Source of the DNA: Sporosarcina luteola
GTDB lineage: Bacteria; Bacillota; Bacilli; Bacillales_A; Planococcaceae
Assembly (NCBI GenBank): GCA_014204635.1
Contig: JACHLS010000003.1
Location: 372,001 to 436,000 of the forward strand
Length of the DNA stretch: 64,000 nt
Direction: 5' to 3'
Shown here: piece by piece, positions 1 to 8,115 of the stretch
Position numbering within the stretch: position 1 is the first letter of the stretch
Layout of the letters: every line of letters starts with the position of its first letter
Notes under the pieces: generated by a model
Told to the model about the DNA's origin: nothing
Databases searched by the model: none
What the model saw: the letters and a program-made list of their open reading frames with translations, nothing else
Translations under genes and position numbers: made by a program

Positions 1-3000
1 TGCCCGAAAATGGCGCTTGTATTGTCGTTTCCATTTTCATCGCTTCTGTAATAAGCAAATGCTCGCCTCTCTTTACTTTGGCACCTGTCGAAACCGCCAC
101 TTTTAATACAGTACCCGGCATCGTCGCCGCAATATGCATATCGTTCGCCGGATCTGCTTTTTGCTTTCGGACGACATCTGCTTCCACACTCATGTCTTGG
201 ATGAGAACTTCACGTGGCTGCCCATTCATTTCAAAATACATGATTCGCGTGCCGTCGGACTGTGGTTCGCCTATAGATACAAGCTTCACAATCAAGGTCT
301 TGCCACGTTCAATTTCCACTTCAATCTCCTGCCCAAGACGCATTCCAAATAAAAATTCTGGCGTGCTGATGACAGACACATCGCCGAACTGTTTTTTGAT
401 GGCAGAGTACTCTTCAAACACTTTTGGATACAAGGCGTAGGCTAAGGCATCTTGCATCGTAGCCCGCCCTTCCACCATTTCATCAATCTTTTGCTTGAGC
501 TCTTCAAAGTTTATATCGTCTAGAAGTTCACCCGGCCTAACTGTAATCGGCTGGCGTCCTTTCAACACGATTTGTTGTAGTTCTTCGGGGAACCCGCCAT
601 ACGGCTGTCCGATATAGCCTTCAAAGAATTCGATGACCGATTCAGGGAAGTCGATTGATTTCCCTCTCGTAATAACCGTCTCTTCATCCAATTGGTTTTG
701 CACCATGAACAGCGCCATGTCTCCAACTACTTTAGATGACGGAGTCACTTTCACTATATCGCCAAACAACAAATTGACGCGGGAGAACATATCCTTTACT
801 TCTTCCCATCGTTCGCCGAGGCCGACCGCCTTTGCCTGTTGCTGCAGGTTGGAGTATTGTCCGCCCGGCATTTCATGCACATAAATCTCCGAATGTGGGC
901 TCATCATGCCGCTCTCAAAATGCTGATAATACTTGCGGACGTCTTCCCAGTAATAAGACAGGTCTTCCAAGGCTTTCACATCTGCCTGAATGTTGCGTGT
1001 GCCGTATTGCAAAGCGTAATATAAAGAACTTGCGGATGGTTGGGAAGTTAGGCCCGACATAGCACCGAGCGCTGTATCTACAATATCGACACCCGCTTCG
1101 ATTGCTCTTGCGTACATATAAATACCATTCCCGCTCGTATCGTGTGAATGAAGATGAATCGGTATTGAAATACTTTCTTTCAATTCTGAAATTAAACGAT
1201 ATGCCGCTTCCGGTTTTAACAGCCCAGCCATGTCTTTGATCGCAAGGATATGGGCTCCAGTCGCTTCTAATTCCTTTGCCATCTTCTTGTAATAGTCCAC
1301 AGTGTATTTGGCTCTAGACTCATCAAATAGATCCCCTGTATAGCATAAAGCCGCCTCTGCGACTTTGCCGGCATCCCTTGTTGCCTCAATCGCCACTTCC
1401 ATCCCTTTGATCCAGTTGAGGCTATCAAAGATCCGGAAGACATCAATGCCTTCGTCTGCAGCGGTTTTCACAAATTCCCGAATCACATTATCAGGATAAT
1501 TGGAATACCCTACAGCATTCGCGCCTCGGAACAGCATTTGGAACAAGACATTCGGGATTTGTTTGCGCAATTTGGAAAGCCTGTCCCACGGATCTTCCTT
1601 CAAAAATCTGTAGGCTACATCAAACGTTGCCCCGCCCCACATCTCATAAGAAAAGAGATCTGGCATGAGCCGCGCAGATTCAGATGCGATATTGAGTAGG
1701 TCAGACGTACGAACACGAGTTGCTAATAGAGATTGATGAGCATCCCGGAACGTCGTATCCGTCAACAAGACATCTTTTTGGCTTTTTATCCATTCGACTA
1801 GTCCATCTGCGCCTCGTTCGTCTAGTATTTGCTTTGTACCCGGAGTTGGAGGCACCGTTAAATCGATTGCCGGTTTTCGAACGGGATGAAAAACTGGCTT
1901 CGATTGTTTCCCGATACCAGGAAAGCCGTTCACTGTTACATTCCCTAGGTAATTCAGCAACTTTGTTCCACGATCAAGCCGAACGGGGAACTCAAACAAT
2001 TCGGGTGTGTTGTCAATGAAACCGGTATCATAATCGCCTGTTAAAAAACTTTCATGCCGCACTACATTCTCCAGGAATGGAATATTCGTTTTGATCCCGC
2101 GAATACGGAATTCCTGAAGATTGCGGTCCATTTTGGCCGCAGCATCCCGAAATGTCATCCCCCATGTGGAGACTTTCACCAATAAGGAATCATAATAAGG
2201 AGTAATAACAGCTCCTTGGAATCCGTTGCCCGCATCCAACCTTACGCCGAACCCTCCGCCTGACCGATAAACCATGAGTTTTCCTGTGTCCGGCATGAAA
2301 TCATTCAATGGATCTTCTGTCGTCACGCGCGATTGAATGGCGAAACCGAATAATGGGATGTCTTTCTGGCGGGGCACCGCAGCCTTCCCTTCGTGCAACT
2401 CACTGCCATTCGCTATATGAATTTGGGCGTGAACAATATCGACACCCGTTACCATTTCTGTAATCGTGTGTTCCACTTGGATGCGGGGGTTCACTTCGAT
2501 AAAATAAAACTTTCCATCCGAAACTAGAAACTCGACAGTACCCGCATTGACATACGAGACATTCTTCATTAATTTAACTGCTGCCTCGCAAATTCCCTGT
2601 CTTAAATGATCATCAAGGGAAATAGACGGCGCAATTTCTACAACTTTTTGATGACGGCGCTGAATAGAACAATCCCGCTCATACAGATGGACGACATTGC
2701 CATATGTATCACCAATAATTTGAACTTCAATATGCTTCGGTTTGTTAATATACTTTTCTACATACACCTCATCCGATCCGAATGCGGATCTCGCTTCCGA
2801 TCTCGCTCGTTCGTATGCTTCTGCGACTTCTTCGGGTGCTTGGACAATCCGCATCCCCCGGCCTCCCCCACCCAAGGAAGCTTTAATAATGATCGGGTAA
2901 CCGAACTTTTCTCCGAACGAGCTGACATCCTCCAGAGATGTAACAGGACCGTCACTGCCCGGAATAACGGGAATGCCTGCGCGAATCGCCTGCTCACGCG

Positions 3001-3370
3001 CTTTCACTTTATCGCCAAACATATCAAGATGCTCTGATCTTGGACCGATGAAAATGATGCCTTCCTCCTCCAGACGCTTGGCGAACTGGACGTTTTCCGC
3101 CAGAAAACCATACCCTGGATGGACAGCGTTTGCACCGCATTCCTTTGCAATCTGGATGATTCCTTCTATATCCAAATACGCATCGATCGGTTTTTTCCCC
3201 TCTCCGACCAAATAGGATTCATCCGCCTTGTAACGATGGAAAGAACCTCTGTCTTCTGCAGAATAGATGCCGACAGTCGGTATTTTCAGCTCCGTGCAAG
3301 CACGAAAAATACGGATGGCGATTTCGCCTCTGTTTGCTACGAGAATTTTCTTGATTTCTCCCATTTCCAC
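1..3370 (-). CDS. pyc: Pyruvate carboxylase (C-terminus cut by window edge)
   Basis: ATP- and biotin-dependent carboxylation of pyruvate to oxaloacetate, the main anaplerotic reaction. The translation shows the biotin carboxylase domain first (start MGEIKKILVANRGEIA, ATP-grasp glycine loop GGGGRGMR, EVNPRIQVEHT), then the carboxyltransferase domain (LLTDTTFRDAHQS metal site) and the biotinyl domain with AMKME; the biotin lysine codon is at 35-37, about residue 1110, as in the roughly 1147-residue Firmicutes enzymes, so only about 25-35 residues are missing. A GTG at 3370 fits better than ATG 3364: an AGGGAG ribosome site precedes it and the ftsW stop lies one base upstream (TGA-A-GTG), implying coupling. 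The order ftsW-pyc is that of B. subtilis. Confidence 0.97.
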   Translation of the reverse strand, partial: MEMGEIKKILVANRGEIAIRIFRACTELKIPTVGIYSAEDRGSFHRYKADESYLVGEGKKPIDAYLDIEGIIQIAKECGANAVHPGYGFLAENVQFAKRLEEEGIIFIGPRSEHLDMFGDKVKAREQAIRAGIPVIPGSDGPVTSLEDVSSFGEKFGYPIIIKASLGGGGRGMRIVQAPEEVAEAYERARSEARSAFGSDEVYVEKYINKPKHIEVQIIGDTYGNVVHLYERDCSIQRRHQKVVEIAPSISLDDHLRQGICEAAVKLMKNVSYVNAGTVEFLVSDGKFYFIEVNPRIQVEHTITEMVTGVDIVHAQIHIANGSELHEGKAAVPRQKDIPLFGFAIQSRVTTEDPLNDFMPDTGKLMVYRSGGGFGVRLDAGNGFQGAVITPYYDSLLVKVSTWGMTFRDAAAKMDRNLQEFRIRGIKTNIPFLENVVRHESFLTGDYDTGFIDNTPELFEFPVRLDRGTKLLNYLGNVTVNGFPGIGKQSKPVFHPVRKPAIDLTVPPTPGTKQILDERGADGLVEWIKSQKDVLLTDTTFRDAHQSLLATRVRTSDLLNIASESARLMPDLFSYEMWGGATFDVAYRFLKEDPWDRLSKLRKQIPNVLFQMLFRGANAVGYSNYPDNVIREFVKTAADEGIDVFRIFDSLNWIKGMEVAIEATRDAGKVAEAALCYTGDLFDESRAKYTVDYYKKMAKELEATGAHILAIKDMAGLLKPEAAYRLISELKESISIPIHLHSHDTSGNGIYMYARAIEAGVDIVDTALGAMSGLTSQPSASSLYYALQYGTRNIQADVKALEDLSYYWEDVRKYYQHFESGMMSPHSEIYVHEMPGGQYSNLQQQAKAVGLGERWEEVKDMFSRVNLLFGDIVKVTPSSKVVGDMALFMVQNQLDEETVITRGKSIDFPESVIEFFEGYIGQPYGGFPEELQQIVLKGRQPITVRPGELLDDINFEELKQKIDEMVEGRATMQDALAYALYPKVFEEYSAIKKQFGDVSVISTPEFLFGMRLGQEIEVEIERGKTLIVKLVSIGEPQSDGTRIMYFEMNGQPREVLIQDMSVEADVVRKQKADPANDMHIAATMPGTVLKVAVSTGAKVKRGEHLLITEAMKMETTIQAPFSG

Positions 3371-3371
3371 T

Positions 3372-4553
3372 TCAGGCACTCCCTTTACTATTATTCTTTT
3401 TGTATTTTGTGAACATTGACACATTCATCAATATTCCTAAAGCTAAAGATAACAGAATAATTGAAGTTCCGCCATAGCTAATAAACGGGAGAGGTACACC
3501 TGTCAGTGGAATCAGTCCAGTCATTCCACCAAGGTTGACAAATGTCTGGATACCGATGACACTGCCGATCCCTGCTGCCAGCATTCTTGCTTGCGGCTCT
3601 TTCGAACGCATCGCGATGGACAACGCCCGCAACACGATAAAGCCCAGGCCCCCAATAATAATCACTGTACCAAGAATGCCTGTTTCCTCTGAAATGACCG
3701 CCATGATAAAGTCTGTATGAGGTTCTGGCAAATAACCCAACTTTTGGATAGAGTTCCCCAAACCCAGACCTTTCACGCCTCCAGTTCCAATTGCGATATA
3801 GCCATTTGCAATCTGATAGCCGGACCCTTGTGCATAGTCGAACGGATTCAGAAATGCCAAGATCCTTCCTTTTCTCGAATCTGTTACAATGCTGTCCCAT
3901 GCGAAAAAAAGGATGATGAACATCGGTATCATTGCTAATCCAATATATCCGCAAAGTTTCCCGAAGGTTTTAATTTTAATGCCGCTCGATGCGAGGACAG
4001 TCACAGCCGTCAAAAGAATAATAAACGAAGTTCCGATATCTGTTTCCGTCATAATGGAACCTACTGCGAGAATCAAAATGAAAACCGGCGGCGCGATGGA
4101 TCGATTAATATTATCTATTGTCCCGGCTTCATACTTCTTCGCAAATACGCTGGCAAAATAAATGATGATGACAAGCTTCGCCACCTCGGATGGCTGGATG
4201 CTCCCCAACTTCCAAATTTGAATCCAGCTTTGGGCACCAGCTGCGGTGCCATATCCGATAAAGTGAACCAATATCAATAATACGAACATAACGATGATAG
4301 AAGATATCATAAACCCTTTTCGCTTATAGTTATGGAATGGAAAAAAAGAAGCAGCGAAAAAAGTGGGTATTGCGATCCCTAAGTTAATAAGCTGCTTTTT
4401 GTAATAATAGTCTGGTTCATATCCATATTTGTTGACAGCCCAAGCCATACTGGCACTATAAATCATGACTAGACCAAATGAGCACAAAAGTAAGTATGTA
4501 AAAAACAGTGGAAAATCAAAATTTTTCAACATTCTTTTTGCGTAATTTTTCAT
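3372..4553 (-). CDS. ftsW: FtsW, SEDS-family septal peptidoglycan polymerase
   Basis: 393-residue multi-pass membrane protein of the SEDS family (FtsW/RodA/SpoVE), which polymerises lipid II into glycan strands with a partner class B penicillin-binding protein at the division site. Visible signatures are GSIQPSEVAKL, the PEPHTDFI block whose Asp matches the catalytic Asp of SEDS proteins, SEETG just after it, and GVPLPFISYGGTS near the C-terminus; about ten hydrophobic segments are seen. Position between ylaN and pyc is the B. subtilis ftsW (ylaO) locus, which favours FtsW over RodA or SpoVE. Translation probably runs into pyc. Confidence 0.92.
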   Translation of the reverse strand: MKNYAKRMLKNFDFPLFFTYLLLCSFGLVMIYSASMAWAVNKYGYEPDYYYKKQLINLGIAIPTFFAASFFPFHNYKRKGFMISSIIVMFVLLILVHFIGYGTAAGAQSWIQIWKLGSIQPSEVAKLVIIIYFASVFAKKYEAGTIDNINRSIAPPVFILILAVGSIMTETDIGTSFIILLTAVTVLASSGIKIKTFGKLCGYIGLAMIPMFIILFFAWDSIVTDSRKGRILAFLNPFDYAQGSGYQIANGYIAIGTGGVKGLGLGNSIQKLGYLPEPHTDFIMAVISEETGILGTVIIIGGLGFIVLRALSIAMRSKEPQARMLAAGIGSVIGIQTFVNLGGMTGLIPLTGVPLPFISYGGTSIILLSLALGILMNVSMFTKYKKNNSKGSA

Positions 4554-4574
4554 AGCAATTCCCCGTTTTCTTTA

Positions 4575-4607
4575 AATAAAAAACTCAAACTTTTAACGAG
4601 TTTGAGT
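4575..4607 (-). terminator. Rho-independent terminator between ylaN and ftsW
   Basis: Nine-base stem (ACTCAAACT with AGTTTGAGT, arms 4583-4591 and 4599-4607) followed on the minus strand by a T-rich run at 4582-4575. It should end the ylaN transcript before ftsW, so ftsW-pyc probably has its own promoter or depends on read-through. Confidence 0.8.
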
Positions 4608-4614
4608 CTTACGT

Positions 4615-4896
4615 TTATTTTTCTGTATATAATTCATGCAAGACATTCATTTCTTTTTCAAGCAAGGAGAGGATTTCTTTTCCTTTGTCGCGCTCGATCA
4701 AGCCCAACTTGACAGCAAAGTCGATTTCTCTTGATAAGCCGTACATTTGCGTATCCAACACTTCTTCATAAAGTGGGCATTGAGGCATCGTCAAATGATC
4801 CATCTGCACTTTGATTAGTTGAGCAATCTTCTCAGCATCTGCCTGAAGCTGCTTCAAAGCTTTCTCTTGATAAGTCTCTTGCAATTCTATATCCAT
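4615..4896 (-). CDS. ylaN: YlaN family small protein
   Basis: 93-residue soluble protein with the strongly conserved block [17 protein letters not shown] followed by [15 protein letters not shown], diagnostic of YlaN (DUF1507). YlaN is essential or conditionally essential in relatives and has been reported to bind the ferric uptake regulator Fur and relieve its repression under iron limitation; nothing here tests that. ATG 4896 gives the usual family length and has a GGGGG-rich site upstream; an in-frame ATG at 4914 would add six residues. It has its own terminator. Confidence 0.9.
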   Translation of the reverse strand: MDIELQETYQEKALKQLQADAEKIAQLIKVQMDHLTMPQCPLYEEVLDTQMYGLSREIDFAVKLGLIERDKGKEILSLLEKEMNVLHELYTEK

Positions 4897-5075
4897 GAGG
4901 ACGCCCCCATTCACCTATTATTCCACCATGGTGACCATGAATAAATTGTATCTTTTGAAACGGCAAATTGCAAGTGTTTCCCTTGGTCGTTGTGAATGGT
5001 ATATGACTTTCCTCCAATGAAGTAAAGCGTTATACTTATCATATGACGTATTCATCAAAGTAGGAGGTACTGAAA

Positions 5076-5573
5076 TTGGAAACAATCATCCCAGTAATAG
5101 GCAATGTGAAATTTGCTATCACGTTAGATCCAACTGTATGGATTTTTGACGATAGAAGGCTTGATCTTGATACATTTTTTGCCGCACAGCACGTGGAACG
5201 GGACGAAATGGAAGAGTATAAAGAAGCGATGGGCAAACATTGGTCCCGCGAGATTATGGAAGGCGCAACGTTTCCTCCCACTTTGAAAACCGAGAAGAAA
5301 TACGAGAAACAAAAAATGTTGACTGGCACCTTCGGCATGCTGCTTGAGCCTTTTATAAAAAATGCTGAACCAGGCGCAAATGCCAAAACGTTTTCTTTTG
5401 TTACAGGAGATGGCGAGCATCGCTTTCCTCTAGAAGCTGCTAGAGATATGATCCTACAGTACAGCCTGGAAGGAAAACCATTAAAAGAAAGTGGGCCCGT
5501 CTATGTGCTGTTCCGCGATGGTTCGAACAGGGAAAATCCGATAAAGGATGTTACCGCCATCCGTGTGGATTGA
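5076..5573 (+). CDS. ylaL: YlaL-like protein of unknown function
   Basis: 165-residue soluble protein with no signal peptide or membrane segment. It starts at TTG 5076 behind AGGAGG at 5063-5068. Regular beta-rich N-terminus (VKFAITLDPTVWIFDDRRLDL) and an acidic, charged middle are visible; no catalytic motif is evident. The gene name rests on gene order (ylaI, ylaL, ylaN) and general resemblance, not on a tested function. ylaI follows after 24 bases in the same direction, suggesting co-transcription. Confidence 0.7.
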   Translation: METIIPVIGNVKFAITLDPTVWIFDDRRLDLDTFFAAQHVERDEMEEYKEAMGKHWSREIMEGATFPPTLKTEKKYEKQKMLTGTFGMLLEPFIKNAEPGANAKTFSFVTGDGEHRFPLEAARDMILQYSLEGKPLKESGPVYVLFRDGSNRENPIKDVTAIRVD

Positions 5574-5597
5574 GATTATTTTAAAGGAGTTGATGAG

Positions 5598-5801
5598 ATG
5601 CGTGTAAAATGTGTCTTATGCGATGAAATCGGACAACTGCCGGATGATTTACCGCTCGCAAAGAAGTTGCGCAACCATCCGATCAACACTTATATGTGTG
5701 AATCGTGCCATGAGAGGATCGCAGAGGAGACAAGCAGGCGTCTGGCAACCGGAAATTTTACATTCTACCGCAGTTCACATGTATCGGAAAAGGATTTTTA
5801 A
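5598..5801 (+). CDS. ylaI: YlaI family zinc-ribbon-like protein (DUF2197)
   Basis: 67-residue protein with two Cys pairs, CVLC at residues 5-8 and CESC at about 36-39, a likely zinc ribbon. This matches the YlaI/DUF2197 family of Bacillales; function unknown. SD AAAGGAG precedes ATG 5598. The group II intron lies only eight bases past the stop and now separates this gene from the hairpin at 7700-7735 that would have served as its terminator. Confidence 0.85.
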   Translation: MRVKCVLCDEIGQLPDDLPLAKKLRNHPINTYMCESCHERIAEETSRRLATGNFTFYRSSHVSEKDF

Positions 5802-5810
5802 ATTGACCAA

Positions 5811-5881
5811 TCGAGTAGGAGGGAGTGATTAACTCCCGACCTCTCACACCTCCGTACGTACCGTTCGGTATACGGCGGTTC
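5811..5881 (-). ncRNA. Group II intron domains V and VI
   Basis: On the minus strand the segment just after the maturase stop folds as a short hairpin (about 5881-5849, CCGCCGTATACC loop GAAC then GGTACGTACGG), the expected catalytic domain V, followed by a second hairpin GGGAGT-TAATC-ACTCCC (about 5836-5820) that fits domain VI before the 3' splice site at 5810. Confidence 0.8.
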
Positions 5882-5883
5882 AA

Positions 5884-7146
5884 TTAAGATGGGTAACGCA
5901 AAGTTTCATAACGACTAAGCAGACTTTTGAGCCCTTGGGAACTCCAATAGGAGTTTCCGAGGGCTCTGTGTAATATGGGACTGCGGGAAATTCTCCAATA
6001 ACCTTTTCGTGAGTTGCCCCATTCGTAAGCCTTGCTTCTCTCAACGCCTAACCCGATGAGTTTCCTCACTTTGGTTCTTGGGAGTTTCCAATCCTTCCAC
6101 ATACACATTCGGAGCCGTCTTCTAATCCACGAATCAAATTGACCAAATACGTTTGACGTATCTGCCAATGCAAAGTAGCCGCACCAACCCATGAGATATT
6201 GATTGATTTTCTCTATTCGATACTCCATAGGATAAGGTTTCTTCCTTGAGGTGATTTCACGGATTTTATTCTTCATTCGTTTCACACTTTCATTCGCAAT
6301 CCGAACCTTAGGTTCTTTATGAATGGTAAAACTAAATCCAAGAAATTTTCTCTTCCAAGGACGGTCTACTGCGGATTTATCCAGATTGACCTTCAACTTA
6401 AGCTTCCCTTCAATAAACGAAGTGACGGAATTCATGACCCGATTTCCTGCTTTCCTTGTTTTCACATAGATGTTACAGTCATCAGCGTATCGCACAAATT
6501 TATGGCCTCTCTTCTCCAATTCCTTGTCTAGTTCATCAAGCACTATGTTGGAAAGGAGAGGACTCAAAGGGCCTCCTTGCGGAGTGCCGTCTTCACTAGT
6601 TGTTACGATACCATTTATCATGATGCCCGATTTCAAGTATTTACGGATTATTTTGAGAAGACGCTTATCTTCGATTTGTTTCGCAAGTACGCCCATAAGC
6701 CTGTCATGGTTCACTTTGTCGAAGAATTTCTCCAAGTCGATATCGACGACCCAGCGATTCCCTTCCTGTATATATCCTTTTGCTTTCCTTACTCCGTCGT
6801 GTGCGCTTCGATTAGGTCGAAACCCATAACTATGGTCTGAAAAGGTCGGATCATATATGGAGGTTAACACTTGGGCAATCGCCTGTTGAATGAGACGGTC
6901 TATCACGGTTGGAATGCCTAATAGACGCACACCCCCGGCAGGTTTCGGGATTTCGACCCTGCGGACAGGTTGCGGTTCATAAGTTCCTCGAAGGAGTTCC
7001 ACTTTCATGGATTCCCAGTGTTCTAAGATGTGCTTCCGTAGGTTTTGTACGGGCATTTCATCTACACCATGGCTCCCTTTATTGCGTTCCACCCTTTTTA
7101 AAGCAGAAAGCAGGTTTTCCCGTGACAGGATTCGTTCCATCAACAT
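5884..7146 (-). CDS. ltrA: Group II intron reverse transcriptase/maturase
   Basis: 420 residues. RT core is complete: GIPTVIDRLIQQAI, SYGFRPNRSAHD, VVDIDLEKFFDKVNHD, GTPQGGPLSPLLSNI and the catalytic FVRYADD. A thumb/maturase X domain (GIIM-type, GWCGYFALADTS, WIRRRLRMCMWK) follows; there is no HNH endonuclease domain, as expected for class C. It helps splice the intron RNA and copies it into DNA at new sites. ATG 7146 is preceded by AAAGAGG with 8-base spacing. No frameshift or stop interrupts it. Confidence 0.96.
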   Translation of the reverse strand: MLMERILSRENLLSALKRVERNKGSHGVDEMPVQNLRKHILEHWESMKVELLRGTYEPQPVRRVEIPKPAGGVRLLGIPTVIDRLIQQAIAQVLTSIYDPTFSDHSYGFRPNRSAHDGVRKAKGYIQEGNRWVVDIDLEKFFDKVNHDRLMGVLAKQIEDKRLLKIIRKYLKSGIMINGIVTTSEDGTPQGGPLSPLLSNIVLDELDKELEKRGHKFVRYADDCNIYVKTRKAGNRVMNSVTSFIEGKLKLKVNLDKSAVDRPWKRKFLGFSFTIHKEPKVRIANESVKRMKNKIREITSRKKPYPMEYRIEKINQYLMGWCGYFALADTSNVFGQFDSWIRRRLRMCMWKDWKLPRTKVRKLIGLGVERSKAYEWGNSRKGYWRISRSPILHRALGNSYWSSQGLKSLLSRYETLRYPS

Positions 7147-7699
7147 GTGTTACGCCTCTTTCCGTGAACAACGATTCTTCTTATGCCAGTTCTGCTCCAC
7201 CATCCTGAAGTCCCCCGTGGGATTCACCACTTCCTCCTTCAAGAATGCCTTATCGGTTATCTGTGGTTCACGCAGGTTACTGAATGCCAAGAGGTTGTTC
7301 TCTCTTAATTGTTCAGCCCTTCCCATTCTTCTCGAGTTCGAATGGTACTATGGCTTCTGCTGACTTCTGATTGTTCAGCTATCCATCACTGAATAGGTTA
7401 CCAAGGGTACTTGGCGTATCAACCAGACCTCCCCAGGTAAGAACGTAGTCTTTCCCTCCATCTATCTGCTTCATTTACTCTGTACAACCTTTGGCAGAAA
7501 GGGCTTTGTTTTGTTATGCAAACTCACCCAATTGTACCTAGCCTTATATGAAGTTCGTGTTCCTCAGACCGGAGGTTTGCCGCTCGCTTCCTTCAGATTC
7601 CGCGTCGCCGCGAACACCCTTGCGTTAAGCTAACTGCTACTTCTGCCTTCACAGTTCGGGACTTGCACCCTATAGACTACGCCCATGCTGGGCACACAT

Positions 7700-7735
7700 A
7701 TAAAAGGACTCTGTCAAGATACGACAGAGTCCTTT
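7700..7735. terminator. Bidirectional terminator, target of the intron
   Basis: Stem AAAGGACTCTGTC (7703-7715) with GACAGAGTCCTTT (7723-7735), T-runs on both strands. It terminates ylaH on the minus strand; the last ylaH codons and its TGA (7714-7716) lie inside the hairpin. On the plus strand it would have ended ylaI before the intron inserted at 7697/5810. Confidence 0.88.
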
Positions 7736-8049
7736 TTATGTTCATTGAGGCGGCGCAGCCGATAGATAATCAAAATGAGCGCAGCCACAATGAGCCCTTC
7801 TACTATTGGAAGGAATATGGCGAAAAACGTTAAAATAATACATCCGGCAAAAAGGAAACTATAGACAACAATATTTTGCCAAAACTTTATTTTCCTTGCG
7901 AACCCTAACTTATATACGATGGCTGAAAGGATGAAGACAACCCCGAACAAGACGATTCCCGTGACGGATGATGATGTCAGTTCATAAATCATTCGAACGA
8001 CTGGAGACATTGCTTCGATAGTTTCCGCATCCCCAATAGTACCATTCAT
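7714..8049 (-). CDS. ylaH: YlaH-like small membrane protein
   Basis: 111 residues from ATG 8049 (three codons inside the longest frame, chosen because GAAGGGA sits about 10 bases upstream of it and touches the earlier ATG). Three hydrophobic segments: SSVTGIVLFGVVFILSAIVY, NIVVYSFLFAGCIILTF and PIVEGLIVAALILIIY, then a basic tail. Membrane protein of unknown function; the name rests on similarity of layout and position beside typA, as in Bacillus. Confidence 0.8.
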   Translation of the reverse strand: MNGTIGDAETIEAMSPVVRMIYELTSSSVTGIVLFGVVFILSAIVYKLGFARKIKFWQNIVVYSFLFAGCIILTFFAIFLPIVEGLIVAALILIIYRLRRLNEHKKDSVVS

Positions 8050-8115
8050 ATAGCACATTCCCTTCTAAACAAAGCGATTGTACGCATTCTTTTTACTAGC
8101 TTTGTCCATTATACC

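Larger units (their letters stand above)
5810..7697 (-). mobile_element. Group II intron, bacterial class C, intact
   Basis: Retroelement in minus orientation, 1888 bases. The 5' end is GTGTGCCCAGCATGGG starting at 7697 and the 3' end is CTCCTACTCGAT ending at 5810, both typical of class C introns. Bases 7147-7697 carry the structured 5' domains, 5884-7146 the reverse transcriptase ORF and 5811-5883 domains V and VI. The 5' exon is the rho-independent terminator of ylaH (stem GGACTCTGTC, then TTTTATAT), the target class known for these introns. Both ends and the ORF are intact, so it may be mobile. Joining the flanks gives a plausible uninterrupted ylaI-ylaH convergent junction. Confidence 0.93.
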
